From Candidatus Falkowbacteria bacterium RIFCSPLOWO2_02_FULL_45_15 (GTDB lineage: Bacteria; Patescibacteriota; Patescibacteriia; Patescibacteriales; XYC2-FULL-47-12), in the NCBI GenBank assembly GCA_001777995.1, contig MFFV01000008.1, forward strand, positions 5,785 to 14,501: DNA of 8,717 nt, read 5' to 3'. The translations under genes were made by a program, and so were the position numbers. The notes under the pieces were generated by a model, which did no database searches, was not told where the DNA came from, and saw only the letters and a program-made list of their open reading frames with translations. This document shows positions 1-5,161 of this stretch, piece after piece (position 1 is the stretch's first letter; every line of letters starts with the position of its first letter).

Positions 1-28
1 AGAGACGGGTTTTTTCTTTTTAGACAAA

Positions 29-57
29 TTGATAATTTTTTCTCTTTGCGCTACAAT
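29..57 (+). promoter_or_regulatory. Sigma-70-type promoter for the CAP gene block
   Basis: TTGATA (29-34) and TACAAT (52-57) are separated by 17 nt, each close to the -35 and -10 consensus. Transcription would start near 64. The -10 box overlaps the left edge of the palindromic element that begins at 55, so the whole transcribed leader would be element sequence. Prediction from sequence only. Confidence 0.5.
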
Positions 58-168
58 AAATCCAAACACCTTCACCGCAGGGTTTATCCTAACACCAAAT
101 CTTGGTGTAAGGGTATTCCCCCACAACAATATTTTGTGTGGGGGTATTCTGGAAGGTGTATGGATAAA
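55..168 (+). repeat. Palindrome-rich MITE-like element, copy 1
   Basis: About 114 bp whose ends are imperfect inverted repeats with the core ATCCAWACACCTTC (left arm AATAAATCCAAACACCTTC, right arm GAAGGTGTATGGATAAA). A second copy lies in reverse orientation at 3649-3795 and matches best at both ends. Inside are two hairpins: 88-112 (ACACCAA/TTGGTGT core, 3-nt loop) and 118-144 (CCCCCACA/TGTGGGGG). It encodes no protein; the long frame that crosses it from a TTG at 46 is an accident. The right arm carries GGAAGG (151-156) and the ATG at 160 used for the next gene. The size, terminal inverted repeats and lack of coding sequence are MITE-like; no convincing target-site duplication is visible. 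Confidence 0.75.
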
Positions 169-1656
169 ACCATGAAGAAAAAAGCAAAACTATCCGCCAA
201 AAAAAGAGCAAGGAAGTCCTCTAAGCAGGTTGATTTTTTAAAGTTGCTTGATTCGGACGCGGACGGGCTTTCGGACGCGGCAGAAAAAAAATTAGGCACG
301 GATCCGCTCTCGGACGACACCGACCGCGACCGCCTTTCCGATTTAGCCGAAGTTAAGGTTTATCATACGAACCCGCTTGACCCGGATACGGATAAAGACG
401 GCATTTCGGACGCGCAAGAAGTTCGGCTCGGGTTTGACCCCAATAGTCCTAACCCCTGGAAAGACATTTTTTGGCCGTACGCCGGCAACAGTTATAAGCC
501 GTTTTTATTGCATACCAAACGGGCTGTTTTTTACAGCGCTTTCTTTTTGCTTTTAAAAGGCATGGCTATCGGTTTTGTGGGACTGTTGCCGCTGCAGGCC
601 TTTATGATGCCGGATGTTTTGGCGCAGGAGCGGGATAAAATTTTAGCGCTGGTGCGGCAGGTGCGGCAGGAACAAACGGGCAGTGATTTAACCGATAACG
701 AAAAATTAGCGACTTCCGCCCAAAGCAAGGCAGAGGATATGGTTAACTATCAGTACTTTAGCCATACGGGGCCGGAAAGCCACGATTTAATTTATTGGTT
801 AAAGAAAGTTGACTATCAATACCGCTTTGCCGGAGAAAATTTAGCGATGGGCTTTAACGACGCCCAAAGCGTCGTCCGCGCTTGGGTCAAAAGCCCGCTG
901 CATTATAAAAACATTATTGACCAAGACTTCTCCGAAGCAGGCCTTGGCGTTGACAGCGGCGAATATCAAGGCCGGCAGGTTATTTTTATCGCTAATCATT
1001 TCGGCGCGCCCTTGAGCGTTACGGCGAAAAATAAAAAGCCCGCTGACGCGAAAAAATTGCCGGCTACTCCGGATAAACAGCGGCGCCGGGTATTGGGAGA
1101 AAAGTTGGATGCGGCGGGAGGGACAAATGCCGATGAGGCGATTTATCAGCAGGAGCGTTCGTATGTGCTGTGGAAATACGACGGCGAGCAGACGACCTTT
1201 ACCGCTAAAGCTTATCTTAAGGGCGAGATAACCGAAGCGGTAGTTTATTTGGACGACTATCAGATTATTTTGCGGCCGGACGGCGCCGAGCCCGATTTAT
1301 ACGCCGGCGCGTTAACCGTCAATAAGCCAATTGATAATTTTTTCCAAGTAGTGATTAATCCTGCTCTTATTATTAAAAATAAAGAGGGCGTTACCTTAAC
1401 GGCGGCTATCCCTTGGTATCAGGTAAAATCCATCACGCCTCGTTTACTTACCCGCTACCAAGCGGCCAAAACAATGTTGCCGCGATCCGCCACCCCCCTC
1501 TTTTTAATGACGCGGCTGATTTTTGGCTTGGCTTTGGTTATTTTTAGCGCGGTATTGTTATTGACTATTTTTATCAAAGTAAAGAAGCAGTATCCGCACG
1601 TCATTATTCAGACATTGGCGGTTATTGGGCTATTGGCGGTTTTAATAAGTATTTAA
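160..1656 (+). CDS. Membrane-anchored CAP (SCP/PR-1) domain protein with TSP3-type calcium repeats
   Basis: A 498-residue protein counted from the ATG at 160. Residues 1-25 are very Lys/Arg-rich. Residues 31-98 hold three Asp-rich DxDxDGLSDxxE-like units (for example DSDADGLSDAAE and DTDKDGISDAQE), typical of thrombospondin type-3 Ca2+-binding repeats; the middle unit is degenerate (DTDRDRLSD). A hydrophobic segment follows at about 122-150. Residues 158-282 form a CAP domain with the usual His/Glu set: H202 (YFSH), E226 (AGENLAMG), H248 and E259 (HYKN...EAGLGV). Residues 286-316 are a Lys/Pro-rich linker, about 325-425 look beta-rich and are unassigned, and two membrane helices close the protein (about 446-472 and 479-497). 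CAP proteins are generally extracytoplasmic; the function in bacteria is mostly unknown. The start is uncertain: ATG 160 has GGAAGG only 3 nt away, while ATG 172 lies 15 nt from it. The TTG at 46 would translate a repeat and is rejected. First gene of a four-gene rightward run. Confidence 0.85.
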   Translation: MDKTMKKKAKLSAKKRARKSSKQVDFLKLLDSDADGLSDAAEKKLGTDPLSDDTDRDRLSDLAEVKVYHTNPLDPDTDKDGISDAQEVRLGFDPNSPNPWKDIFWPYAGNSYKPFLLHTKRAVFYSAFFLLLKGMAIGFVGLLPLQAFMMPDVLAQERDKILALVRQVRQEQTGSDLTDNEKLATSAQSKAEDMVNYQYFSHTGPESHDLIYWLKKVDYQYRFAGENLAMGFNDAQSVVRAWVKSPLHYKNIIDQDFSEAGLGVDSGEYQGRQVIFIANHFGAPLSVTAKNKKPADAKKLPATPDKQRRRVLGEKLDAAGGTNADEAIYQQERSYVLWKYDGEQTTFTAKAYLKGEITEAVVYLDDYQIILRPDGAEPDLYAGALTVNKPIDNFFQVVINPALIIKNKEGVTLTAAIPWYQVKSITPRLLTRYQAAKTMLPRSATPLFLMTRLIFGLALVIFSAVLLLTIFIKVKKQYPHVIIQTLAVIGLLAVLISI

Positions 1657-1684
1657 GATTTATGATTTTAGATTTATGATTTAT
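1657..1684 (+). repeat. Left heptamer array (GATTTNN x4)
   Basis: GATTTAT, GATTTTA, GATTTAT and GATTTAT follow each other without gaps. The last unit runs into the ATG at 1683, leaving no room for a Shine-Dalgarno sequence. It pairs with the array at 2040-2074. Confidence 0.8.
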
Positions 1685-2036
1685 GAATAGTGAAGATTTA
1701 AAGTTGAGAACGAAGAAATATGCTTTGCGGATAATAAAGTTAGTAAGAGCTTTGCCAAACACTCCAGACGGCAGAGTTATAGGCAATCAACTTATTCGTT
1801 GCGGGACTTCAGTGGGTGCGAATTATCGAGCCGTATGCCGTGCCCGTTCCACCGCTGATTTTATTTCCAAATTAGGTATAGTTATAGAGGAGGCCGATGA
1901 AAGTGCGTTTTGGCTTGAGTTAATTATTGAAAGTGGATTGATGAAAAAAGAATTATTAGAGTCATTATTAGGAGAAACAAACGAAATAATTTCTATTATG
2001 GTTGCCTCGGTAAAATCTAGTAAAAGTAGAAAATAG
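1683..2036 (+). CDS. Four-helix bundle protein (23S rRNA intervening-sequence / S23-like family)
   Basis: A 117-residue protein, the usual size for this family. Family hallmarks visible are the central NQLIRCGTSVGANYRAVCRARS stretch (residues about 36-57, equivalent to the Q-RRA-SI-ANIAEG segment of S23 proteins), followed by DFISKLGIVIEEADESAFWLEL, which matches the conserved third-helix pattern. The rest is predicted to be amphipathic helix. Relatives assemble as small helical bundles, and Avd of diversity-generating retroelements shares the fold; no reverse transcriptase or variable repeat is present here, so that role is not supported. The true function of stand-alone copies is unknown. 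The gene is AT-richer than its neighbours and enclosed by heptamer inverted repeats, which suggests it arrived as a unit. No Shine-Dalgarno sequence precedes the ATG. Confidence 0.85.
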   Translation: MNSEDLKLRTKKYALRIIKLVRALPNTPDGRVIGNQLIRCGTSVGANYRAVCRARSTADFISKLGIVIEEADESAFWLELIIESGLMKKELLESLLGETNEIISIMVASVKSSKSRK

Positions 2037-2039
2037 ATC

Positions 2040-2074
2040 TGAAATCCTAAATCATAAATCAAAAATCATAAATC
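2040..2074 (+). repeat. Right heptamer array (NNAAATC x5)
   Basis: TGAAATC, CTAAATC, ATAAATC, AAAAATC and ATAAATC run head to tail, the reverse complement of the left array. The array ends 5 nt before the protease ATG at 2080, so that gene also has no ribosome binding site directly upstream. Confidence 0.8.
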
Positions 2075-2079
2075 ATCGT

Positions 2080-2688
2080 ATGACTTTTACTTTGCAGTTA
2101 TTTTCTATTGTCATCTTAATCCTCTCCGCCTCAATCCACGAATACATGCACGCCTGGATGGCGGACCGTTTAGGGGATTCTACGGCGCGCGATTTAGGCC
2201 GGCTGACTATCAATCCGCTGGCGCATTTGGATTGGTTTGGCTCAATTTTTTTGCCGCTGCTGCTGGTATTATCCGGCTCTCCCTTAGTTTTTGGCTACGC
2301 GAAACCGGTGCCGTTCAACCCTTATAATCTGCGCGACCAAAAGTGGGGTTCGGCCAAAGTCGCGGCAGCCGGACCTTTAGGCAATTTTATTTTAGCGCTC
2401 TCGTTTGGTTTGGTTTTACGGACTGTCCCGGCGTTGGACCTGCAATTAGCCACCTTTATTTCCTACATCGTTATCATTAATTTGATATTGATGGTTTTTA
2501 ACTTAATACCGATTCCGCCCTTAGACGGCTCAAAAGTAATAGCCGCCTTTTTGCCGTTTAACTGGCAACTGAAATATTTCCGGCTGGAGCCGTACGGAAT
2601 GATGCTCGTAATATTTTTTATGCTGGTCGGGATGAACCTGGTTTGGTTTTTAGTTAATTTGCTGTTTCGGCTGATTGCGGGAGGATAG
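2080..2688 (+). CDS. Site-2 protease family protein (peptidase M50)
   Basis: A 202-residue integral membrane zinc metalloprotease homologue of the small, PDZ-less site-2 protease type. The first membrane helix carries HEYMH at residues 20-24, an exact HExxH zinc motif with the catalytic Glu at 21. The second signature, LIPIPPLDGS, places the third zinc ligand at Asp149. The AAAGPLGN segment at 95-102 is the conserved G-rich loop of the family. Hydrophobic helices lie at about 5-22, 53-72, 94-113, 124-145 and 172-198. The family cuts substrates within the membrane; the substrate here cannot be told. The catalytic residues are all present, so it should be active. ATG 2080 is the only sensible start, because it places HExxH inside helix 1. 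No Shine-Dalgarno sequence is seen, perhaps because the upstream cassette replaced the original leader. Confidence 0.92.
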   Translation: MTFTLQLFSIVILILSASIHEYMHAWMADRLGDSTARDLGRLTINPLAHLDWFGSIFLPLLLVLSGSPLVFGYAKPVPFNPYNLRDQKWGSAKVAAAGPLGNFILALSFGLVLRTVPALDLQLATFISYIVIINLILMVFNLIPIPPLDGSKVIAAFLPFNWQLKYFRLEPYGMMLVIFFMLVGMNLVWFLVNLLFRLIAGG

Positions 2689-2734
2689 AGAAAGCAATAT
2701 GCGTCTTTGATCTTTTACAATTCTAATTTAGCGG

Positions 2735-2741
2735 AAGGAGG
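2735..2741 (+). promoter_or_regulatory. Strong ribosome binding site of the sigma factor gene
   Basis: AAGGAGG lies 8 nt before the ATG at 2750. It is the only full-length Shine-Dalgarno match before any gene in the window and fixes the start of the sigma factor. Confidence 0.85.
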
Positions 2742-2749
2742 CGATAGGG

Positions 2750-3616
2750 ATGATAAAGCCAAAGGAATTGTCGCGAGCAGAAAAGCAACAGTTACTGAAA
2801 GAGGTAGCCGAATTTATCCCTGATTTAAAAAGCATGAGAGTCAGAATGCCGGCGTTAACCGCGGCGGCAGAAAGGTTTTTGTTGCGCCGGATAAAAAAAG
2901 GGGATGAGCGGGCGAAAATTTATTTTATCAGGTCTAATCAGGGTTTAGTGGCCAAAGTAGCTTGGCGCTGCTTTAATAAAGAAGGCCACAATTTTAAGTT
3001 TTTAGATTTAATGCAAGTAGGAAACATTGGCTTGCTGAAAGCCATTGAAAAATTTACTTTAGGTAGAAATTCCAAATTTTCTACTTACGCTACTTGGTGG
3101 ATTAGGCAAGAAATTAACCGGGCGGTTAATAATCAAGGATTGTTAATAAGGGTGCCGGACAATAAAGCGTCAGACATGAGAACTTTTCTTTATCGGTGTA
3201 AAACGGACGGCAAGGAAATTAATACAAAAAGTTTGTCACGGCTTGATAAACTCGCTTTAGCCGCTTTGTTACCTTCATTAAGCTTGTCGGCATCTAAGGA
3301 CGAAGCTAACCCGGGGGTGTCCTTAGAAAGGGTATTTGCTGATGATAAGCGGCAAAGTCCGCGGGCGAACTTAGAGCGGCAAGATCAGGACAAAGTTATA
3401 GAAATGCTGTTAGCGCGGTTGCCAAAGCGCGAACGATTAATAATTGAGGGAAGGTTTGGCCTTAACGGACATGATAAGTGTCTCACTTTAAGGCAGATGC
3501 AATCTATAATAGGAATTACCCGCGAGGGCGTGCGGCAAGCGCAAAATAGAGCGCTAGCACATTTGCGCCGATTAGCTGAAGAGCTTGGTCTTTCTTTAGA
3601 AAGCGTTGGTTTTTAA
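2750..3616 (+). CDS. Sigma-70 family RNA polymerase sigma factor (RpoD/SigA-like, short)
   Basis: A 288-residue sigma factor. Region 1.2 is recognisable at about 27-60 (TAAAERFLLRRIKKGDERAK). Regions 2.1-2.4 are well kept at about 61-136: FLDLMQVGNIGLLKAIEKF, KFSTYATWWIRQEINRAV and the R-P junction IRVP. Region 3 (about 137-210) is shorter and poorly conserved compared with RpoD, though a SLSLSASKDE...DD segment keeps the loop that precedes region 4. Region 4 is at about 222-280, with LPKRERLIIEGRFGLNG and the helix-turn-helix LTLRQMQSIIGITREGVRQAQ (245-265). Region 1.1 is absent. It should recruit RNA polymerase to -10/-35 promoters. It could be the main sigma factor of a reduced genome or an alternative one; the divergent region 3 and small size favour an alternative factor, but this is not settled. 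It lies 61 nt after the protease gene. Confidence 0.9.
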   Translation: MIKPKELSRAEKQQLLKEVAEFIPDLKSMRVRMPALTAAAERFLLRRIKKGDERAKIYFIRSNQGLVAKVAWRCFNKEGHNFKFLDLMQVGNIGLLKAIEKFTLGRNSKFSTYATWWIRQEINRAVNNQGLLIRVPDNKASDMRTFLYRCKTDGKEINTKSLSRLDKLALAALLPSLSLSASKDEANPGVSLERVFADDKRQSPRANLERQDQDKVIEMLLARLPKRERLIIEGRFGLNGHDKCLTLRQMQSIIGITREGVRQAQNRALAHLRRLAEELGLSLESVGF

Positions 3617-3647
3617 TTTTTTTATTAAAATTATTAGCCAACGCTTT
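3600..3647 (+). terminator. Long hairpin over the sigma factor stop codon, possible terminator
   Basis: AAAGCGTTGG (3600-3609) pairs perfectly with CCAACGCTTT (3638-3647). An inner 7-bp stem (3611-3617 with 3624-3630) encloses six T. The outer stem begins inside the last codons of the sigma gene. No T-run follows the outer stem, so it may act as an mRNA 3' end stabiliser rather than a terminator. Confidence 0.4.
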
Positions 3648-3648
3648 A

Positions 3649-3795
3649 TTTATCCATACACCTTCCAGAATACCCCCACACCAAATTTTGGTGTGGGGGA
3701 TGAATGGAAAGCGTGGATCTTCCCGCCGGGTTTACCCCTACACCAAAATTGGCGTTGGGGTTTAATACCCGGCGGTGAAGGTGTTTGGATTTATT
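3649..3795 (-). repeat. Palindrome-rich MITE-like element, copy 2 (inverted)
   Basis: About 147 bp, the reverse-complement counterpart of 55-168 and 33 bp longer. Its plus-strand left end (TTTATCCATACACCTTCC) and right end (GAAGGTGTTTGGATTTATT) match the arms of copy 1. Two strong hairpins fill it: 3673-3699, a 12-bp stem with a 3-nt loop, and 3723-3775, where CCGCCGGGT/ACCCGGCGG closes a long nested stem. The extra 33 bp lie between the two hairpins and include one side of the GC stem, so copy 1 is probably the decayed one. A spurious frame (3606-3827) crosses it and is not a gene. Confidence 0.75.
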
Positions 3796-3813
3796 TTGGT
3801 AATAATCGCCAAC

Positions 3814-3842
3814 TTGACGCTCATTAGTTATTTTGCTAATCT
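3814..3842 (+). promoter_or_regulatory. Candidate promoter of the str operon
   Basis: TTGACG (3814-3819) is followed after 17 nt by TAATCT (3837-3842), a weak -10 preceded by TGC, as in extended -10 promoters. It lies just right of element copy 2 and about 76 nt before rpsL. A competing downstream -10, TATACA at 3859-3864, lacks a good -35 partner. Confidence 0.35.
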
Positions 3843-3861
3843 AATGGTAGTTACAAATTAT

Positions 3862-3879
3862 ACACATAAAACACATAAA
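3862..3879 (+). repeat. Tandem 9-mer in the rpsL leader
   Basis: ACACATAAA occurs twice in direct succession without mismatch (3862-3870, 3871-3879), immediately before the leader hairpin. Confidence 0.8.
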
Positions 3880-3903
3880 GTCCCTTTCGGGGATAATTTT
3901 TTT
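3880..3903 (+). terminator. Terminator-like hairpin in the rpsL leader (possible attenuator)
   Basis: TCCC (3881-3884) pairs with GGGA (3890-3893) around a TTTCG loop, extended by one G-T pair, and is followed two bases later by seven T (3897-3903). The stem is short, so it is at best a weak terminator. It lies between the candidate promoter and rpsL, where it could attenuate the str operon, or it may end read-through from the left. Confidence 0.4.
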
Positions 3904-3917
3904 GTTACCTCCTAATT

Positions 3918-4337
3918 ATGCCTACCATTAATCAGTTAGTAAGAAAACCAAGAAAGGTGCAAAAGGCAAAAACCAAAGCGCCGGCATTACAAAGCGTGTT
4001 GGATACCCTGCACCGCAAGCGCACCGAATTGCCCAAAGGCAATCCGTTTAAGCGCGGCGTTTGTTTAAAAGTAACGACCATGACGCCGAAAAAGCCGAAC
4101 TCGGCTTTGCGTAAAATCGCCCGCGTCCGGCTTTCTAACGGGAGCGAAGTTACGGCCTACATTCCGGGCATGGGCCATAATCTGCAGGAGCACGCGATTG
4201 TTTTAATCAAAGGCGGACGCACCAAAGACCTGCCGGGCGTGCGCTATAAAATCATCCGCGGCGTGTACGACACGCAAGGCGTGCAGAACCGAAAACAAGG
4301 CCGCTCCCGCTACGGGGCAAAGCGACCAAAACAATAA
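3918..4337 (+). CDS. rpsL: 30S ribosomal protein S12
   Basis: A 139-residue S12, part of the decoding centre of the small subunit. Diagnostic stretches are MPTINQLVRKPR, TMTPKKPNSALRKIARVRL, GHNLQEHAIVLIKGGRTKDL and PGVRYKIIRG. The lysines at the two classical streptomycin-resistance positions (in PKKPNS and GGRTKDLPG) are wild type, and the Asp that RimO methylthiolates in other bacteria follows the second. Between PAL and KRGVC there are about 15 residues more than in Escherichia coli S12, similar in place and length to the longer form of Bacillus. First gene of the str operon. No Shine-Dalgarno sequence precedes it; the leader instead holds ACCTCCT (3907-3913), which equals the anti-Shine-Dalgarno sequence. 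Confidence 0.98.
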   Translation: MPTINQLVRKPRKVQKAKTKAPALQSVLDTLHRKRTELPKGNPFKRGVCLKVTTMTPKKPNSALRKIARVRLSNGSEVTAYIPGMGHNLQEHAIVLIKGGRTKDLPGVRYKIIRGVYDTQGVQNRKQGRSRYGAKRPKQ

Positions 4338-4391
4338 TTTTAATTTTGTAATTTTTAATTTTTAAATAAATCTTAAATTATAATTTTTAAA

Positions 4392-4411
4392 CCTGCCTGC
4401 CGGCAAGCAGG
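4392..4411. repeat. GC palindrome in the rpsL-rpsG gap
   Basis: CCTGCCTGCCGGCAAGCAGG is self-complementary except for one mismatched base pair position on each side. It stands in an otherwise very AT-rich 110-bp gap (4338-4447) made largely of TAATTTT-like units (about 4334-4363), and has no T-run after it. It looks like an interspersed palindromic repeat rather than a terminator. Confidence 0.6.
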
Positions 4412-4447
4412 AATTAAAACATTAGATATTATTTAAAAATTTTATTT

Positions 4448-4918
4448 ATGCGAGGAAAACCAGCACCCAAAAGAAACATCAACCCAGACGCCCGCTACCA
4501 TGACGGTGAAGTGGCCAAATTAATGAATTACCTTATGCGGGGCGGGAAAAAAACAGTCGCGGAAAAAATCGTTTATCGTTGTTTTGACATCGTGAAGGAA
4601 AAAACCAAGCAGGACCCGCGCCATATGTTTAATAAAGCGCTTAAGCAAGTCAGCCCTATTTTGGAAGTGCGCGGCCGCCGCGTCGGGGGAGCGAACTATC
4701 AGATTCCGTACCCGGTCCGGCCGGAGCGGCGTTTTGCGCTCGCCTGCCATTGGATGATTGACGCGGCCCGGGCGCGCAAAGGCCATTCCATGGCGGAAAA
4801 GTTAGCCGCGGAAGTTATGGACGCGGCCCGCGGCGAAGGCGCGGCGATGAAAAAGAAAATGGACGTACAGCGCATGGCGGAAGCTAACAAGGCCTTTGCG
4901 CATTTCGCTAGGTTCTAG
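4448..4918 (+). CDS. rpsG: 30S ribosomal protein S7
   Basis: A 156-residue protein, the same length as many bacterial S7 proteins. S7 nucleates folding of the 16S rRNA 3' domain and lines the E site. Recognisable segments are the N-terminal MRGKPAPKRNINPDARYHD, LMNYLMRGGKKTVAEKIVY, VSPILEVRGRRVGGANYQIP, VRPERRFALACHWMI and the C-terminal MAEANKAFAHFARF. The start is fixed by homology; the leader before it is AT-rich with no Shine-Dalgarno sequence. It lies 110 bp after rpsL, an unusually long gap for this pair, occupied by a palindrome. Confidence 0.98.
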   Translation: MRGKPAPKRNINPDARYHDGEVAKLMNYLMRGGKKTVAEKIVYRCFDIVKEKTKQDPRHMFNKALKQVSPILEVRGRRVGGANYQIPYPVRPERRFALACHWMIDAARARKGHSMAEKLAAEVMDAARGEGAAMKKKMDVQRMAEANKAFAHFARF

Positions 4919-4919
4919 A

Positions 4920-4939
4920 AAGACACGAATAGACACGAA
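4920..4939 (+). repeat. Tandem 10-mer AGACACGAAT with decayed units
   Basis: AGACACGAAT occurs twice in a row directly after the rpsG stop codon. Related fragments follow (ACGAAT near 4948, CACGAATT near 4964), suggesting an older, longer array now decaying. Confidence 0.6.
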
Positions 4940-4992
4940 TAAATTAACGAATAGCCACAAATCACGAATTCATATAAATAATTTTTTTGTTT

Positions 4993-5019
4993 GTCATTCC
5001 TGCGGAGGCAGGAATCCAG
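4993..5019. repeat. REP-type palindrome between rpsG and fusA
   Basis: ATTCCTGC (4996-5003) pairs with GCAGGAAT (5008-5015) around GGAG, in the GTCATTCCTGC...GCAGGAATCCAG context of a widespread bacterial intergenic repeat. Its translation gives the familiar spurious CHSCGGRNPE peptide. The rest of the 243-bp gap (4919-5161) is AT-rich; a perfect TTGACA at 5056-5061 has no acceptable -10 at the right distance. Confidence 0.7.
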
Positions 5020-5161
5020 AAGAAAATACGCGCAAGTTATTTGTTTTCGTAATTTTTGACAAAATTATTTCCACTTTCAAATTCATAAAATAATTATTGT
5101 AAAATTATTATTCAATTACTGTTTAATTTCCGTTTAATACCCTAATATCCAATAACTTTCT

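Larger units (their letters stand above)
1657..2076 (+). mobile_element. Four-helix-bundle gene cassette bounded by heptamer inverted repeats
   Basis: The left arm is four GATTTNN heptamers (1657-1684). The right arm is five NNAAATC heptamers (2040-2074). Over 26 bp (1657-1682 against 2049-2074) the arms are inverted repeats with 25 matches. Between them lies a single small gene. The cassette begins on the base after the stop codon of the CAP gene and ends 3 nt before the protease ATG, so removing it leaves the two neighbours 3 nt apart. Related four-helix-bundle proteins are encoded in intervening sequences of 23S rRNA genes, another setting where the gene sits between paired ends. No transposase is present, so mobility is inferred from layout only. 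Confidence 0.5.

Noticed and set aside
1..21. T-rich tail at the window start as a terminator
   Set aside because: GGG followed by a T-rich stretch is suggestive, but the hairpin that would precede it is outside the window.
46..159. N-terminal extension of the CAP protein from TTG 46
   Set aside because: These 38 codons lie in the palindromic element, and the predicted promoter -10 (52-57) lies downstream of the TTG.
1683..2036. Diversity-generating retroelement accessory protein (Avd)
   Set aside because: The fold is shared, but no reverse transcriptase, template repeat or variable repeat is present nearby.
3606..3827. Plus-strand frame of 73 codons after the sigma gene
   Set aside because: It overlaps the sigma stop codon and consists almost wholly of hairpins of element copy 2.
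5056..5061. Perfect TTGACA as a fusA promoter
   Set aside because: No acceptable -10 box lies 15-19 nt downstream; the nearest AT-rich candidates are 22 nt or more away or match poorly.
4896..5093. 65-codon frame between rpsG and fusA
   Set aside because: It overlaps the end of rpsG and contains the REP translation CHSCGGRNPE; no start signal or family resemblance.
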